A stretch of DNA of 64,000 bases from Streptomyces sp. NK15101 (GTDB lineage Bacteria; Actinomycetota; Actinomycetes; Streptomycetales; Streptomycetaceae): the NCBI RefSeq assembly GCF_020400725.1, contig NZ_JAINVG010000002.1, positions 124,001 through 188,000 of the forward strand. Direction: 5' to 3'. Made by a program: the position numbers and the translations under genes. Each line of letters starts with the position of its first letter. Position 1 is the stretch's first letter. This document shows positions 16,771 through 24,651 of this stretch, in pieces. The notes beneath the pieces were generated by a model. It was not told the DNA's origin, did no database searches, and saw only the letters and a list, made by a program, of their open reading frames with translations.

Positions 16771-17637
16771 ATGACCTTTGTCCCCGAGCCCCTCGACCCA
16801 GACGACGACCGCGCCCCCTACGAGCAGGTGGCCAGCAGCCTCGGCGCTGCCATCCGAACGAGGCGACTGGGTCCCGGCGAGAAGCTCCCGTCCCACAAGG
16901 AACTGACGGAGCTTTACGGGTTCGCCCGGGCGACGATCCAGCGCGCATTGCGCGACCTTGAAGACGAGGGGCTCGTGGTCTCCCGCAAGGGCAGCGGGGT
17001 CTACGTACGCAACCGCACGGAAAGGCCGGCGGGACTGCGGCCGTACGTCGAGCAGGCCTTCGCCAAGGATCACGTCACCATCGACTTCGCCGGATTCTCC
17101 AGCGAGACCCTGCACGGCGCGCTTCAGGAGCCGCTCGACAAGATCCGGATCGGCAGGCTCACGCCGTCGAGCATCACCATGCGGATACTCGTCCCGGACA
17201 TGTCCGTGCCGCAGGCCGCGCCCGTGCGGATGGAGGACGGCGCCGACGACAAGCGGCTCCGCGACCGCATGCACGACATCATGGTCGGCTACACCCGCAG
17301 TATCCGAGACGCCATCACCGAACTCGGACACCTCGGGCTGGTCGCAGAGACCAGCATCAACGTCCGCGTCCACAGCGGCACGCAGTTCTTCAAGCTGTAC
17401 GTGATCAACAACGAAGACGCGTTCTTCGGGTACTACCCGATCCGCCCCAACAAGGTCGTCGCCCAGGGCGAGACGATCGAGATCTACGACCTCGTGGGCA
17501 AGGACACCGTCCTCTTCCACCACTCGATCAACGACGGCGAGTCCTCAGGGGGAACCCAGCAGGTCCAGCAGGCCCGGATGTGGTTCGACAGCGTCTGGGA
17601 AACCATCGGAAGGGACTTCGACCTTGACGCACGCTGA
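16771..17637 (+). CDS. GntR-family repressor of the element (KorSA-like role)
   Basis: 288-aa regulator. The N-terminal winged helix (about 14-78: YEQVASSLGAAIRTRRLGPGEKLP...ARATIQRALRDLEDEGLVVSRKGSGVYV) is a textbook GntR domain. The C-terminal ~200 residues do not match the usual UTRA or FCD domains by eye and include FKLYVINNEDAFFGYYPI and IEIYDLVGKDTVLFHHS. pSAM2 encodes a GntR repressor (KorSA) keeping transfer and replication silent; an equivalent role is likely here. It overlaps the HAD gene by 14 nt. Confidence 0.85.
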   Translation: MTFVPEPLDPDDDRAPYEQVASSLGAAIRTRRLGPGEKLPSHKELTELYGFARATIQRALRDLEDEGLVVSRKGSGVYVRNRTERPAGLRPYVEQAFAKDHVTIDFAGFSSETLHGALQEPLDKIRIGRLTPSSITMRILVPDMSVPQAAPVRMEDGADDKRLRDRMHDIMVGYTRSIRDAITELGHLGLVAETSINVRVHSGTQFFKLYVINNEDAFFGYYPIRPNKVVAQGETIEIYDLVGKDTVLFHHSINDGESSGGTQQVQQARMWFDSVWETIGRDFDLDAR

Positions 17638-18316
17638 CCCGCTCACCGAAACCCTGGCGAACGCCCGCGTCATCCTCTTCGACTTCGACGGACCCGTCTG
17701 CGACGTGTTCGCGGGACTGCCGGCACCCGAGGTGGCGCGGGAACTGACTGCGCTGCTCTCCGCCCAGGATGAAGCCGCGGGCATGAAGGCCGCGCAGACA
17801 GACGATCCGATCGAGGTCCTGCGCATCGCGCACGAGGCCGACACCGAGCTCGGCCAGAAGATCGAGCAGGCCCTGACGAATGCCGAGGTCCGAGCCGTCG
17901 CGGTAGCCGGGCAGCCGACTCCAGGAGCGGCCGAAGCACTCCAGGCGGCGCGTGTAGCCGGTCGAGGCGTAGCCGTGGTGAGCAATAACTCCGCCGAGTG
18001 CGTACGGGCCTTCCTGGAGCTCCACGGCCTGGAGGAGTACGTCACGAAGATCGTGGGTCGCCCTTCCGAGCAGCCGCACCTGATGAAGCCGAACCCGTTC
18101 CCGCTCATCACGGCAGCCGAGCAGATGCACATCGACGTCACGAGCTGCACGCTGATCGGTGACTCGCTCACCGACATCCAGGCGGCCCACGCAGCCGGGG
18201 CAACAGTGGTCGGGTATGCCAACAAGCCCCACAAGGCAGACCAGTTCGCCGACGCTCAGGCCGACGCCATCACCGAGGACATGCACGCCATCGCCGACGC
18301 ATTCACCACGGCGTAG
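17624..18316 (+). CDS. HAD-superfamily hydrolase
   Basis: 230-aa haloacid-dehalogenase-like phosphatase. Motif I FDFDGPVCD (nucleophile and acid/base Asp), motif II VVSNNSAE, motif III lysine in PHLMKPNPFP, motif IV IGDSLTDIQAA. The cap region is helical. It starts with TTG inside the end of the GntR gene, so the two are coupled. The association of a GntR regulator with a HAD phosphatase is recurrent in Streptomyces elements; the phosphatase may modulate a phosphorylated ligand of the regulator (inference). Confidence 0.85.
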   Translation: MTHADPLTETLANARVILFDFDGPVCDVFAGLPAPEVARELTALLSAQDEAAGMKAAQTDDPIEVLRIAHEADTELGQKIEQALTNAEVRAVAVAGQPTPGAAEALQAARVAGRGVAVVSNNSAECVRAFLELHGLEEYVTKIVGRPSEQPHLMKPNPFPLITAAEQMHIDVTSCTLIGDSLTDIQAAHAAGATVVGYANKPHKADQFADAQADAITEDMHAIADAFTTA

Positions 18317-18946
18317 CCGAGGAGCACGGGGGAGCTGTTACAGGTTTCTCTACCTCATCAAGGCACCCGCCGCGCACGGCGCGGCGCGCGCGGCCCGTCG
18401 CCCGGGCCTGCGCTCCTGTCTGCGCCCCGCTCCAGCCCGGCCGCCGGCCGCACGCCTGGCAGCTCGGGTTGATGGGTGGCGAACCCACGAGGTGGCTGAG
18501 GCGGTACGCGAGTGCGGCTCAGGACGATGCCTCCGGCGGGGGCGCTCAGGCTCCGGGATGGCGGGGGCTCCGTGTGCGGGTGCCGGCCGGTGGGTTGTTG
18601 AGGTGGGGGCTCCCATCCCGTCTGCCGTCGACCCAGGCAGAGCCGAGCAGACACGGCACCGGGCGTCCAGGTCGTTCGTCCAGTTGGGCGCTCCACCTGG
18701 ACGCCCGGCACCGCGCCTGCTCCACGGTGTGTGGGTCGACGGCAGACGGGATGGGAGTTGGGGGCAGGGATGGCCGGGGCGGTGAACTAGCAACCTCGCG
18801 CCAGATATCACAGACAGGCGACTCTCGCAGTGATATAGGCCACATTTACGCCGAGAAAGCTGTCTCTTTTCGACTCGGCCCCCTACTGTTCTAGGTGGCC
18901 ACCCTCTCGGTGGGTGGCTTTCATTCACGTCCGTTCGGAGGACAAC
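18317..18946. other. 630-bp non-coding structured region of the element
   Basis: No credible gene. The left part is extremely GC-rich; the centre holds a large stem-loop (described separately); the right part (18780-18900) is clearly lower in GC than its surroundings and carries ATATCAC (18805-18811) / GTGATAT (18830-18836), a likely operator or promoter element for the downstream cargo gene. It is a candidate location for the single-strand origin or a transfer origin. Confidence 0.5.
18610..18757. repeat. nested inverted repeat, candidate sso/oriT structure
   Basis: Outer arms 18610-18635 and 18732-18757 are perfectly complementary over 26 nt; inner arms 18659-18672 and 18695-18708 (CCGGGCGTCCAGGT/ACCTGGACGCCCGG) over 14 nt. 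The long hairpin is in a non-coding part of a rolling-circle-type element, where single-strand origins fold like this. Confidence 0.65.
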
Positions 18947-19465
18947 ATGGCTCTTAGCCGCCTTGCGCAAGAATTCGCTGCCGAAATCGCGCAGCACGAC
19001 TGGTCAGATGCCCCCTACCGGATCGACCGTGCGGGCCACAGCAGGGCCAGTGACTCAGAATCCAAGCGCACCGAACAGGTCCTCTCCGAGAAGGAGACTG
19101 ACCGGGTCCGCACCAATGTCATGTGGGTGGTTGCTCAGACGCTGGGGTACTCGGATCCGAACTTTGATGTCTACGAGTTCGCCGAGGCCTGCGGGGTGAA
19201 CACGCTCAACAAGCGGGGCTCGAAGGATGGCAGCATCGCTGCAGGACTTCGCGCCTGGTACGGCCAGTATGCGCGCCCCGGCACCTGGACGTACGACCCC
19301 CTGGTCGAGGTCATCACCACGAACACGAGCGACTGCTACCACGCCACAGAACAGTGCGACATGTTTCAGCGCGGGTATCAGGGGGCGCCGATTCTGAGGT
19401 TCCCGCCAGACGCGGTGCCGGCGAAGTGGAAGCCGTGCCCCTGCATCAACGTGCCCCGCAGCTGA
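18947..19465 (+). CDS. unknown cargo protein of the element
   Basis: 172-aa protein not recognised. ATG at 18947 is preceded by CGGAGGAC. The N-terminal half is helical and charged (MALSRLAQEFAAEIAQHDW; SEKETDRVRTNVMWVVAQTLGY). The C-terminal part has DCYHATEQCDMFQRG and KPCPCINV, suggesting a small metal site of Cys/His. It is the last gene before the right att repeat, the usual cargo position, and its base composition is lower in GC than core genes. Possible roles include defence or competition; nothing in the sequence proves this. Confidence 0.75.
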   Translation: MALSRLAQEFAAEIAQHDWSDAPYRIDRAGHSRASDSESKRTEQVLSEKETDRVRTNVMWVVAQTLGYSDPNFDVYEFAEACGVNTLNKRGSKDGSIAAGLRAWYGQYARPGTWTYDPLVEVITTNTSDCYHATEQCDMFQRGYQGAPILRFPPDAVPAKWKPCPCINVPRS

Positions 19466-19622
19466 GGCTGTCCGAGCTTGAAACCAAGATGAGCCGTTGA
19501 GCGGTGAGTGTCTAACTGCGTGACAACGCCGACGAACAACGGCGGACGAGCGCGAACGTCTGCGGACCAACAGCGCAGGTGAGAGACGCGGCAGCTCAAG
19601 GAAGCGCCACCACCCGAGTTGC

Positions 19623-19682
19623 TTCGGGACGAAGAGGTCGTGGGTTCAAATCCCGCCACCCCGACAGCCGAAACAGCAGGTG
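19623..19682. repeat. att core, distal copy (60-bp direct repeat)
   Basis: Identical to 13320-13379. Contains the 3' half of tRNA-Pro from the anticodon loop, without the 5' half, so it is not a tRNA gene. It marks the far end of the element. Confidence 0.93.
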
Positions 19683-19713
19683 AGGCCGGTACTGGATCCA
19701 GTACCGGCCTCAC
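19680..19713. terminator. 34-bp perfect palindrome next to distal att
   Basis: GTGAGGCCGGTACTGG mirrored around ATCC... as a perfect 34-bp palindrome, at the same position relative to att as the hairpin at 13374-13413. It is the terminator of the lost second integrase. Confidence 0.7.
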
Positions 19714-19767
19714 CTGTCTCTGTCTGCGGATCCCTCTGCGCGACCACCGCTCCCCGTGTGCCTACGG

Positions 19768-19868
19768 TCACAGCGGATCGGCGCCGAAGATCCCGTCCAT
19801 GACCACGGCAGCGATCTGGACCACGGGCCGGATCCGCTTCCGGTGGACCTCCTCCACCACGGCCGTCC
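19768..19868 (-). pseudogene. 3' remnant of a second integrase gene
   Basis: On the reverse strand this encodes TAVVEEVHRKRIRPVVQ followed by IAAVVMDGIFGADPL and a stop, colinear with the last ~34 residues of the intact integrase (TAVTEEVYRKQIRPVIQ...GIFGADPQRT). The nucleophile Tyr is His here. Homology to the intact copy covers the att-int spacer as well and stops abruptly at about 19868. Only this tail remains of an older, related element. Confidence 0.9.
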
Positions 19869-19879
19869 TTGGGGAGCCG

Positions 19880-20941
19880 TCATCCGGGGAACCACAGCTC
19901 GTGGATGTGACGGTCCTCGCCGCGGTAGACCACGTGCTGGGTCTTGTCCACGTCCCAGGTGTAACCGAAGGGGTTCCCGGCGGCCTGCACGGAACTGCCG
20001 GACGCGATGGTGAGGTCGTTGTGGTGCCACGCGCCGTTGAACCACAGCTCGTGAATATGGCGGTCGGGACCGCGGTAGACCACGTGCTGGGTCCCGTCCA
20101 CGTCCCAGGTGTAGCCGAACGGCTCGGAAAACGCCGCGACCTGGCTGCCCGAGGCGGCGATCAGGTCGTTGTGGTGCCACGCGCCGTCGAACCACAGCTC
20201 ATGGATGCGACTGTCCGGACCGCGGTAGACCACGTGCTGGGTCTTGTCCACGTCCCAGGTGTATCCGGCGGGGTCACCGTCGGCCTCCACCGGACTGCCG
20301 GACGCGATGGTGAGGTCGTTGTGGTGCCACGCGCCGTTGAACCACAGCTCGTGAATATGGCGGTCGGGACCGCGGTAGACCACGTGCTGGGTCCCGTCCA
20401 CGTCCCAGGTGTAGCCGTCCGGAAATCCTGCCACCTTCGCGGGACTTCCTGAGGCGGCGTTCAGGTTGTTGTGGTGCCATGCGCCGTTGAACCACAGCTC
20501 CCGGACATTGCTGTCCTCATCGCAGAACACGACGTGCTGGGTTCCGTCCACGGCCCAGGTGTATCCGTTGGGGTCACCGTTGGGGTGGGCGGACGTCGGG
20601 CAGCCCGAGGCGGCGATCAGGTCGTTGTGGTGCCATGTGCCGTTGAACCACAGTTCCTGGATGTGTGTGTTCAGGCCGCAGTAAACGACGTGCTGCGTCT
20701 TGTCCACGTCCCAGGTGTAACCGGAGGGGTCACCGTTCGCCAGCACCTGAGCACCCGAGGCGGCGATCAGGTCGTTGTGGTGCCACGCACCGTTGAACCA
20801 CAGCTCATGGATGCGATTGTCCTGGCCGCGGTAAACGACGTGCTGCGTCTTGTCCACGTCCCAGGTGTAACCGGCGGGGTTCCCGGCAGCGAGGGCCGGG
20901 CTACCCGAAGCGACGGACAGATCATTACGGTTCCATCCCAC
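19880..20941 (-). CDS. seven-repeat beta-propeller (lectin-like) protein
   Basis: 353-aa protein made almost wholly of seven tandem repeats of ~47-50 residues with consensus HHNDL-ASG-P--GYTWDVDKTQHVVYRG-D--IHELWFNGAW. This fits a seven-bladed beta-propeller of the PLL/fucose-lectin-like kind; ligand unknown. The GTG at 20941 has AGGAAGGAG upstream; a GTG at 20986 lies in the same frame but has no ribosome-binding site. No signal peptide, so cytoplasmic or released by a non-classical route. The gene ends 12 nt from the integrase remnant and is probably cargo of the older element. Confidence 0.85.
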   Translation of the reverse strand: MGWNRNDLSVASGSPALAAGNPAGYTWDVDKTQHVVYRGQDNRIHELWFNGAWHHNDLIAASGAQVLANGDPSGYTWDVDKTQHVVYCGLNTHIQELWFNGTWHHNDLIAASGCPTSAHPNGDPNGYTWAVDGTQHVVFCDEDSNVRELWFNGAWHHNNLNAASGSPAKVAGFPDGYTWDVDGTQHVVYRGPDRHIHELWFNGAWHHNDLTIASGSPVEADGDPAGYTWDVDKTQHVVYRGPDSRIHELWFDGAWHHNDLIAASGSQVAAFSEPFGYTWDVDGTQHVVYRGPDRHIHELWFNGAWHHNDLTIASGSSVQAAGNPFGYTWDVDKTQHVVYRGEDRHIHELWFPG

Positions 20942-21430
20942 AGCGCTCTCCTTCCTGGTCGTTTCAGCCGGACTTTCATCTCCCACCAGTCAGGCACCGG
21001 GAATACGACTCGGCATTCTCTGTCGCAGGCAGTAGCAGCCCACGGTCTGGAGCGGCGGAAAACCGTGGGGGCGGACCCGCCCGGCCGGGCAAGCCGTGCG
21101 ACACATCCGCCCATCTCCACCTCACACGAAGAGTCACATGAGTAAAGCAACCCGTTTTCACCCGAATGGAGTAAATCGCTCACTTTCTGTAGGAGGCGTC
21201 GAGCACCTCGAACACAGGCACGCCGAGGGCGAGCGATACGGAACCTCGAAGCATGGCTGTGGCGACAGGGGTGCGGCGAGGTACCCACGCGCCCGATCGG
21301 TGGACGAACCCGTGACGGTCGATCCTGGGCCGTCTCCGGGCCGTCTCCGGGCCGCGCGAGGCTTCACGGGGCCACTCAAGACCGACCGACAGTGACAAGC
21401 GAGCCCCGGCCGTGGACCGCGGAACCCTGG
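20942..21430. other. intergenic region with decayed sequence
   Basis: About 490 bp with no supported gene. It has the upstream region of the propeller gene, a stretch on the reverse strand (about 21180-21300) encoding GSVSLALGVPVFEVLDASYRK before a stop that looks like a protein tail I do not recognise, and a short tandem GGGCCGTCTCC repeat near 21330-21350. Confidence 0.4.
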
Positions 21431-21432
21431 AA

Positions 21433-21826
21433 TCGACCTGCTGCAGCTGCGGGCCGGGCAGATCGCCGGGAACACGTGCCTGACCGTCACGCACACCGAG
21501 AGCCTCCGGAAGGACGGGGTCCCGGAGGAGCGGATCACCGCCGTGGCATCGTGGCAGGACTCGTCGTACCTCAGCGAGGAGGAGGCCTCGCCCTAGCACT
21601 CGTGGAGGCCGTCCTGCAGCCCGCCGCGCCCGGGGCCGAGCGGTTCCCGGACGAGCTGTACGCGAAGGCCGCCGAGCTCTACGACGAGAAGGAGCTCACC
21701 ACGCTCGCCCTCGCCATCGGGCAGGTGGACTTCTTCATCCCGCCGGCGCTGATCGGCAAGCCGCTGCCGGGCGTCAAGCCGTCCGGGCAGTGGACCCGGG
21801 AGCGGTCTTCCGGACCGGCTCCTAGA
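21433..21826 (+). pseudogene. frameshifted AhpD/carboxymuconolactone decarboxylase-like gene
   Basis: Two frames together encode an AhpD-like domain. The first gives DLLQLRAGQIAGNTCLTVTH...GVPEERITAVASWQDSSYLSEEE and hits TAG at about 21594; the next frame continues GLALALVEAVLQPA...LYDEKELTTLALAIGQVDFF. The join lies at the GAGGAGGAGG run near 21580. The redox motif CxxC typical of AhpD is reduced to a single Cys (NTCLTVTH). No N-terminal start is convincing, so it is truncated as well as frameshifted. Confidence 0.7.
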
Positions 21827-22700
21827 TCACCGGCGGGCGGCCCAGACGGGTCATGCGGAGGACCGTGCTCCAGCGCATCGGGGTCCGGGGCCCGCCGGAG
21901 CGGCGGACGCCCTCCGCGAAGCCGCCGAACCAGGCCTTCAGGCCCGGGAGCGAGCGGGTGCGGGCCAGGGTCAGGAGGGTCCACACGCCGAGGTAGACGG
22001 GGACGAGGAGGACCGGCAGGTTGCGCTTGGCCAGCCAGACGCGGTTGCGGGCCGTCATCCGGTAGTAGACGGCGTGCCGGGCCGGACTGGTCCTGGGGTG
22101 CTGGAGCAGGAGTTCCGGCGCGTACAGGACCTTCCAGCCCGCGTCGAGGGCCCGCCAGGCGAGGTCGGTCTCCTCGTGGGTGAAGAAGAAGTCCTCCGGC
22201 CAGCCGCCGATCCGGTCGAGCATCGGCATCGACAGGCCGTGGCCGCCGCCGAGGAAGGTGGTCACCTCGCCGCCGCGCATCGGGTCCTTCGCCCCGAGGC
22301 GCGGGACGTGCCGGCGCTGGGTCTCGCCGGTCTCGTCGGCGATGCGGAACGAGACGATGCCGAGGCGCGGGTCCGCCTCGTACAGGTCGACGAGGCGGCG
22401 GAAGACGTCCGTGTCGACGAGCAGGCCGTCGTCGTCGAGGTCCACCACGATGTCGACGTCGCCGAAGGAGCGCAGCGTCTCGATCGCGACGTTCCGCCCG
22501 CCGGAGACGCCCCGGTTCTCGGGGAGTTCGACGCCGGTGACGCCCTCGGGCAGGTCCGGGAGCGACCCGGTGCCGTTGCCGACGACGACGATCCGGGCGG
22601 CGGGCTCGTCCTGGCGCGCCACGGCGTCGAGCAGCGCCCGCAGCTCGGCGGGGCGCGTGCCCATCGTCAGTACCGCCACACCCACACGCGGTCGCGCCAC
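21822..22700 (-). CDS. family 2 glycosyltransferase
   Basis: 292-aa GT-A fold glycosyltransferase. N-terminal nucleotide-binding region VGVAVLTMGTRPAELRALLDAVARQ, NRGVSGGRNVAIE, DXD-like VDLDDDGLL, and the acceptor/catalytic segment EDFFFTHEETDLAWRALDAGW. The C-terminal part has a hydrophobic helix (VLLVPVYLGVWTLLTLA). Probably transfers a sugar (rhamnose-like transferases share this pattern) to a cell-surface glycan; acceptor unknown. GTG start at 22700, giving VARPRVGVAVLT. Confidence 0.88.
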   Translation of the reverse strand: MARPRVGVAVLTMGTRPAELRALLDAVARQDEPAARIVVVGNGTGSLPDLPEGVTGVELPENRGVSGGRNVAIETLRSFGDVDIVVDLDDDGLLVDTDVFRRLVDLYEADPRLGIVSFRIADETGETQRRHVPRLGAKDPMRGGEVTTFLGGGHGLSMPMLDRIGGWPEDFFFTHEETDLAWRALDAGWKVLYAPELLLQHPRTSPARHAVYYRMTARNRVWLAKRNLPVLLVPVYLGVWTLLTLARTRSLPGLKAWFGGFAEGVRRSGGPRTPMRWSTVLRMTRLGRPPVI

Positions 22701-22909
22701 GACCCACTCCGTCCCATGAACCTCTGCACCGGAACCTGCTCCGGGCCGCGATGCTAGCCGTCCGGGGACACCTCCTGTTCACCCGGACCACGGGTGCCGT
22801 GCACCGCACGGAAGCGCGGAGGGGGGAGCGCGGCGAGGAGCGGGGGCGGGCGGCTCTACGCTGGTTCCCTTCCGTCAGGTTGATCGATCGTCGAAAGGGT
22901 GGTCTCCAG

Positions 22910-24067
22910 GTGCTGGTCGCGGACCGATATCGGCTTCACGTGTGTATCGGCCGGGGCGGCATGGGCGAAGTGTGGCAGGCCACCGACGAGGTGCTGGGCC
23001 GGCCCGTGGCCGTGAAGCTGATGCTGGCGCAGGCGACCGACCCCTCCGCCGGCGACCGCTTCCGGCTGGAGGCGCAGACCGCCGCGCGGCTGAGCCACCC
23101 GCACGTGGTGGGCGTCTTCGACTTCGGCACCTGGGACGGAAAGCTGTTCCTGGTCATGGAGTTGGTGGAGGGCGACAGCCTCGCCGGGAGCCCGTCCGAT
23201 CCGCTGGTCCTGCCCGCCGAGCGGGTCGCGGTCGTCGCCGCGCACGCCGCCGCCGGGCTCGCGGCCGCGCACCGGCAGGGCGTGGTGCACCGGGACATCA
23301 AGCCGGGGAACCTGCTCGTCGACGGCGAAGGCACGGTCAAGCTGGCCGACTTCGGCATCGCGCGGTTCGTCGACGACCCCTCGGCCGCGCTCACGACGAC
23401 CGGACAGATCGTGGGCACGGGGCTGTACCTCGCGCCCGAGCGGGCCCTCGGGCAGCCCGCGTCGCCCGCCTCCGACGTGTACTCGCTGGGCTGCGTGCTG
23501 TACCAACTCCTCACCGGAAGACCCCCGTTCCGCGCGGACACGGCGACGGCACTGCTGTACCAGCACATCGACACCGCGCCGGTGCCGCCGAGCCGGCTCG
23601 GGGCCGCGCTGCCGCCCGACTTCGAGACGTACCTGCTGAGCCTGCTCGCCAAGCAGCCGGAACAGCGGCCCTCGGCGCAGGCGATCACGGACTGGTTCTC
23701 CTCCGGCGCCTGGCGCGGGTCCGGGTATCCCGGGGCCGCCCCCGTCGCGGGCCGGCCGCACGCGCCCCGTCAGCCCGCCGGTCCCGGGCCCGCCCTGTCG
23801 CACGCGCCCCACGGCTCCCACCAGCCGACCGGGTCCGCTCCCATGCCCATGCCCGCGCCGGTGCACACGCCCGCGCCGACCCCGCCGCCGATGAACCGGC
23901 CGCCGATGCCCCGGCCCGCGCCCGCCACCCGGCGGCGTCAGGCCCCGGCGAGCAGCGGCGGCGGGCTCGCCGAGCTCTCCCGGCGCCGCCCGCGCAAGAC
24001 GGCCGCGGTGGCCGGGGCCATCGCCTTCGTGGTCTTCCTGATCATCGGGATGGCCTGGCTGTCCTGA
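22910..24067 (+). CDS. membrane Ser/Thr protein kinase
   Basis: 385-aa Hanks-type kinase. Gly loop GRGGMGEVW, VAIK-type lysine in RPVAVKLM, catalytic loop VVHRDIKPGN, DFG in LADFGIARF, APE in YLAPERALG. The kinase domain covers about 1-265, followed by a Pro/His-rich juxtamembrane linker and a single C-terminal transmembrane helix (AVAGAIAFVVFLIIGMAWL) with almost no extracellular part, so it lacks a sensor domain. Start: GTG at 22910 with GAAAGGG upstream; TTG at 22880 in frame is possible. Confidence 0.9.
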   Translation: MLVADRYRLHVCIGRGGMGEVWQATDEVLGRPVAVKLMLAQATDPSAGDRFRLEAQTAARLSHPHVVGVFDFGTWDGKLFLVMELVEGDSLAGSPSDPLVLPAERVAVVAAHAAAGLAAAHRQGVVHRDIKPGNLLVDGEGTVKLADFGIARFVDDPSAALTTTGQIVGTGLYLAPERALGQPASPASDVYSLGCVLYQLLTGRPPFRADTATALLYQHIDTAPVPPSRLGAALPPDFETYLLSLLAKQPEQRPSAQAITDWFSSGAWRGSGYPGAAPVAGRPHAPRQPAGPGPALSHAPHGSHQPTGSAPMPMPAPVHTPAPTPPPMNRPPMPRPAPATRRRQAPASSGGGLAELSRRRPRKTAAVAGAIAFVVFLIIGMAWLS

Positions 24068-24093
24068 CGGGCCAGGGGCCGGGCGCGGCCGCT

Positions 24094-24153
24094 CGGCGAG
24101 CCGCGGACCGGCTCGGCACTGCCCGGCCGCCCCGGCGAGCCGCGGACCGGCTC
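24094..24153. repeat. 21-bp direct repeat downstream of kinase
   Basis: CGGCGAGCCGCGGACCGGCTC at 24094-24114 recurs at 24133-24153, in the gap between the convergent kinase and hypothetical genes. Each unit can fold on itself (GAGCCGCGGACCGGCTC). Confidence 0.6.
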
Positions 24154-24433
24154 AGTACGGTCTCGGCGCCATCACGCGCGGCTCCTCGTCCACCGTCGCG
24201 AGCAGCAGGCAGCGCGGTACGCCGGGCCCCGGGATCGCGTGGACGGTCGCCGGTGTCGGCGGGTCGGTCGGCAGCTCGATCGTGACGGTGACCGGACGGT
24301 CGCCCTGGCCCGTGGCGTGGCCGGTCTCCTTGCCGTCGACGAGGACCTCGACGACCGGGACGTGCCCGGTCTGGACGGTCACGGAGACCGAGTGGCCGAG
24401 GTGGTCGGTGTGGAAGTGGTGGCGTGCCCTCAT
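24152..24433 (-). CDS. hypothetical protein
   Basis: 93-aa protein, not recognised. Begins MRARHHFHTDHLGHSVSVTVQTG with a His-rich N-terminus and continues with beta-strand-like segments (VPVVEVLVDGKE, RPVTVTIELP, CLLLATVDEE). No signal peptide or membrane segment. It is convergent with the kinase gene. Codon usage is normal for a Streptomyces gene, so I consider it real. Confidence 0.65.
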   Translation of the reverse strand: MRARHHFHTDHLGHSVSVTVQTGHVPVVEVLVDGKETGHATGQGDRPVTVTIELPTDPPTPATVHAIPGPGVPRCLLLATVDEEPRVMAPRPY

Positions 24434-24651
24434 GGGCCACCTCCGTACCCCGGGGTCGACGCGGGCCGCTGGAACGGGACGCGTACCTCCAGGGTAGGCG
24501 GTCGGGGACCTTCGGGCCGTGGCGGTCCGGTCACCCTCTGTGTGCAGGCGGTCGGCGGGCGCGATGTCCCGCCCCGCTCTTGCCGTACGTGACGGAGCGC
24601 GGCGTCCGGTTTCCGGTCGTCAGCCCGTCACCGGCGCCCCGAAGGGCGGCC

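Larger units (their letters stand above)
13320..19682. mobile_element. pSAM2-like integrative element (mini-AICE) in tRNA-Pro
   Basis: 6.3-kb element bounded by the 60-bp repeat. Contents in order: int, xis, repSA and a small Cys-rich gene (all minus), an operator region, then divergent GntR regulator, HAD hydrolase, a structured non-coding region and one cargo gene. The int-xis-rep block and tRNA-Pro target are those of pSAM2, the best-known actinomycete integrative and conjugative element. No FtsK-like TraB, Spd spread protein or Pra activator is visible, so this is either a mobilisable minimal element or a deletion derivative. Confidence 0.88.

Noticed and set aside
18350..18997. Minus-strand reading frames over the hairpin region
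   Set aside because: Composition driven by inverted repeats; no start context or recognisable protein.
19623..19694. Second tRNA-Pro
   Set aside because: Only the 3' half from the anticodon loop onward is present; there is no 5' acceptor or D arm. It is the att repeat.
19880..20941. CRISPR-like regular repeats
   Set aside because: The ~150-nt repeats are coding, in frame, and translate to propeller blades; no short repeat-spacer structure.
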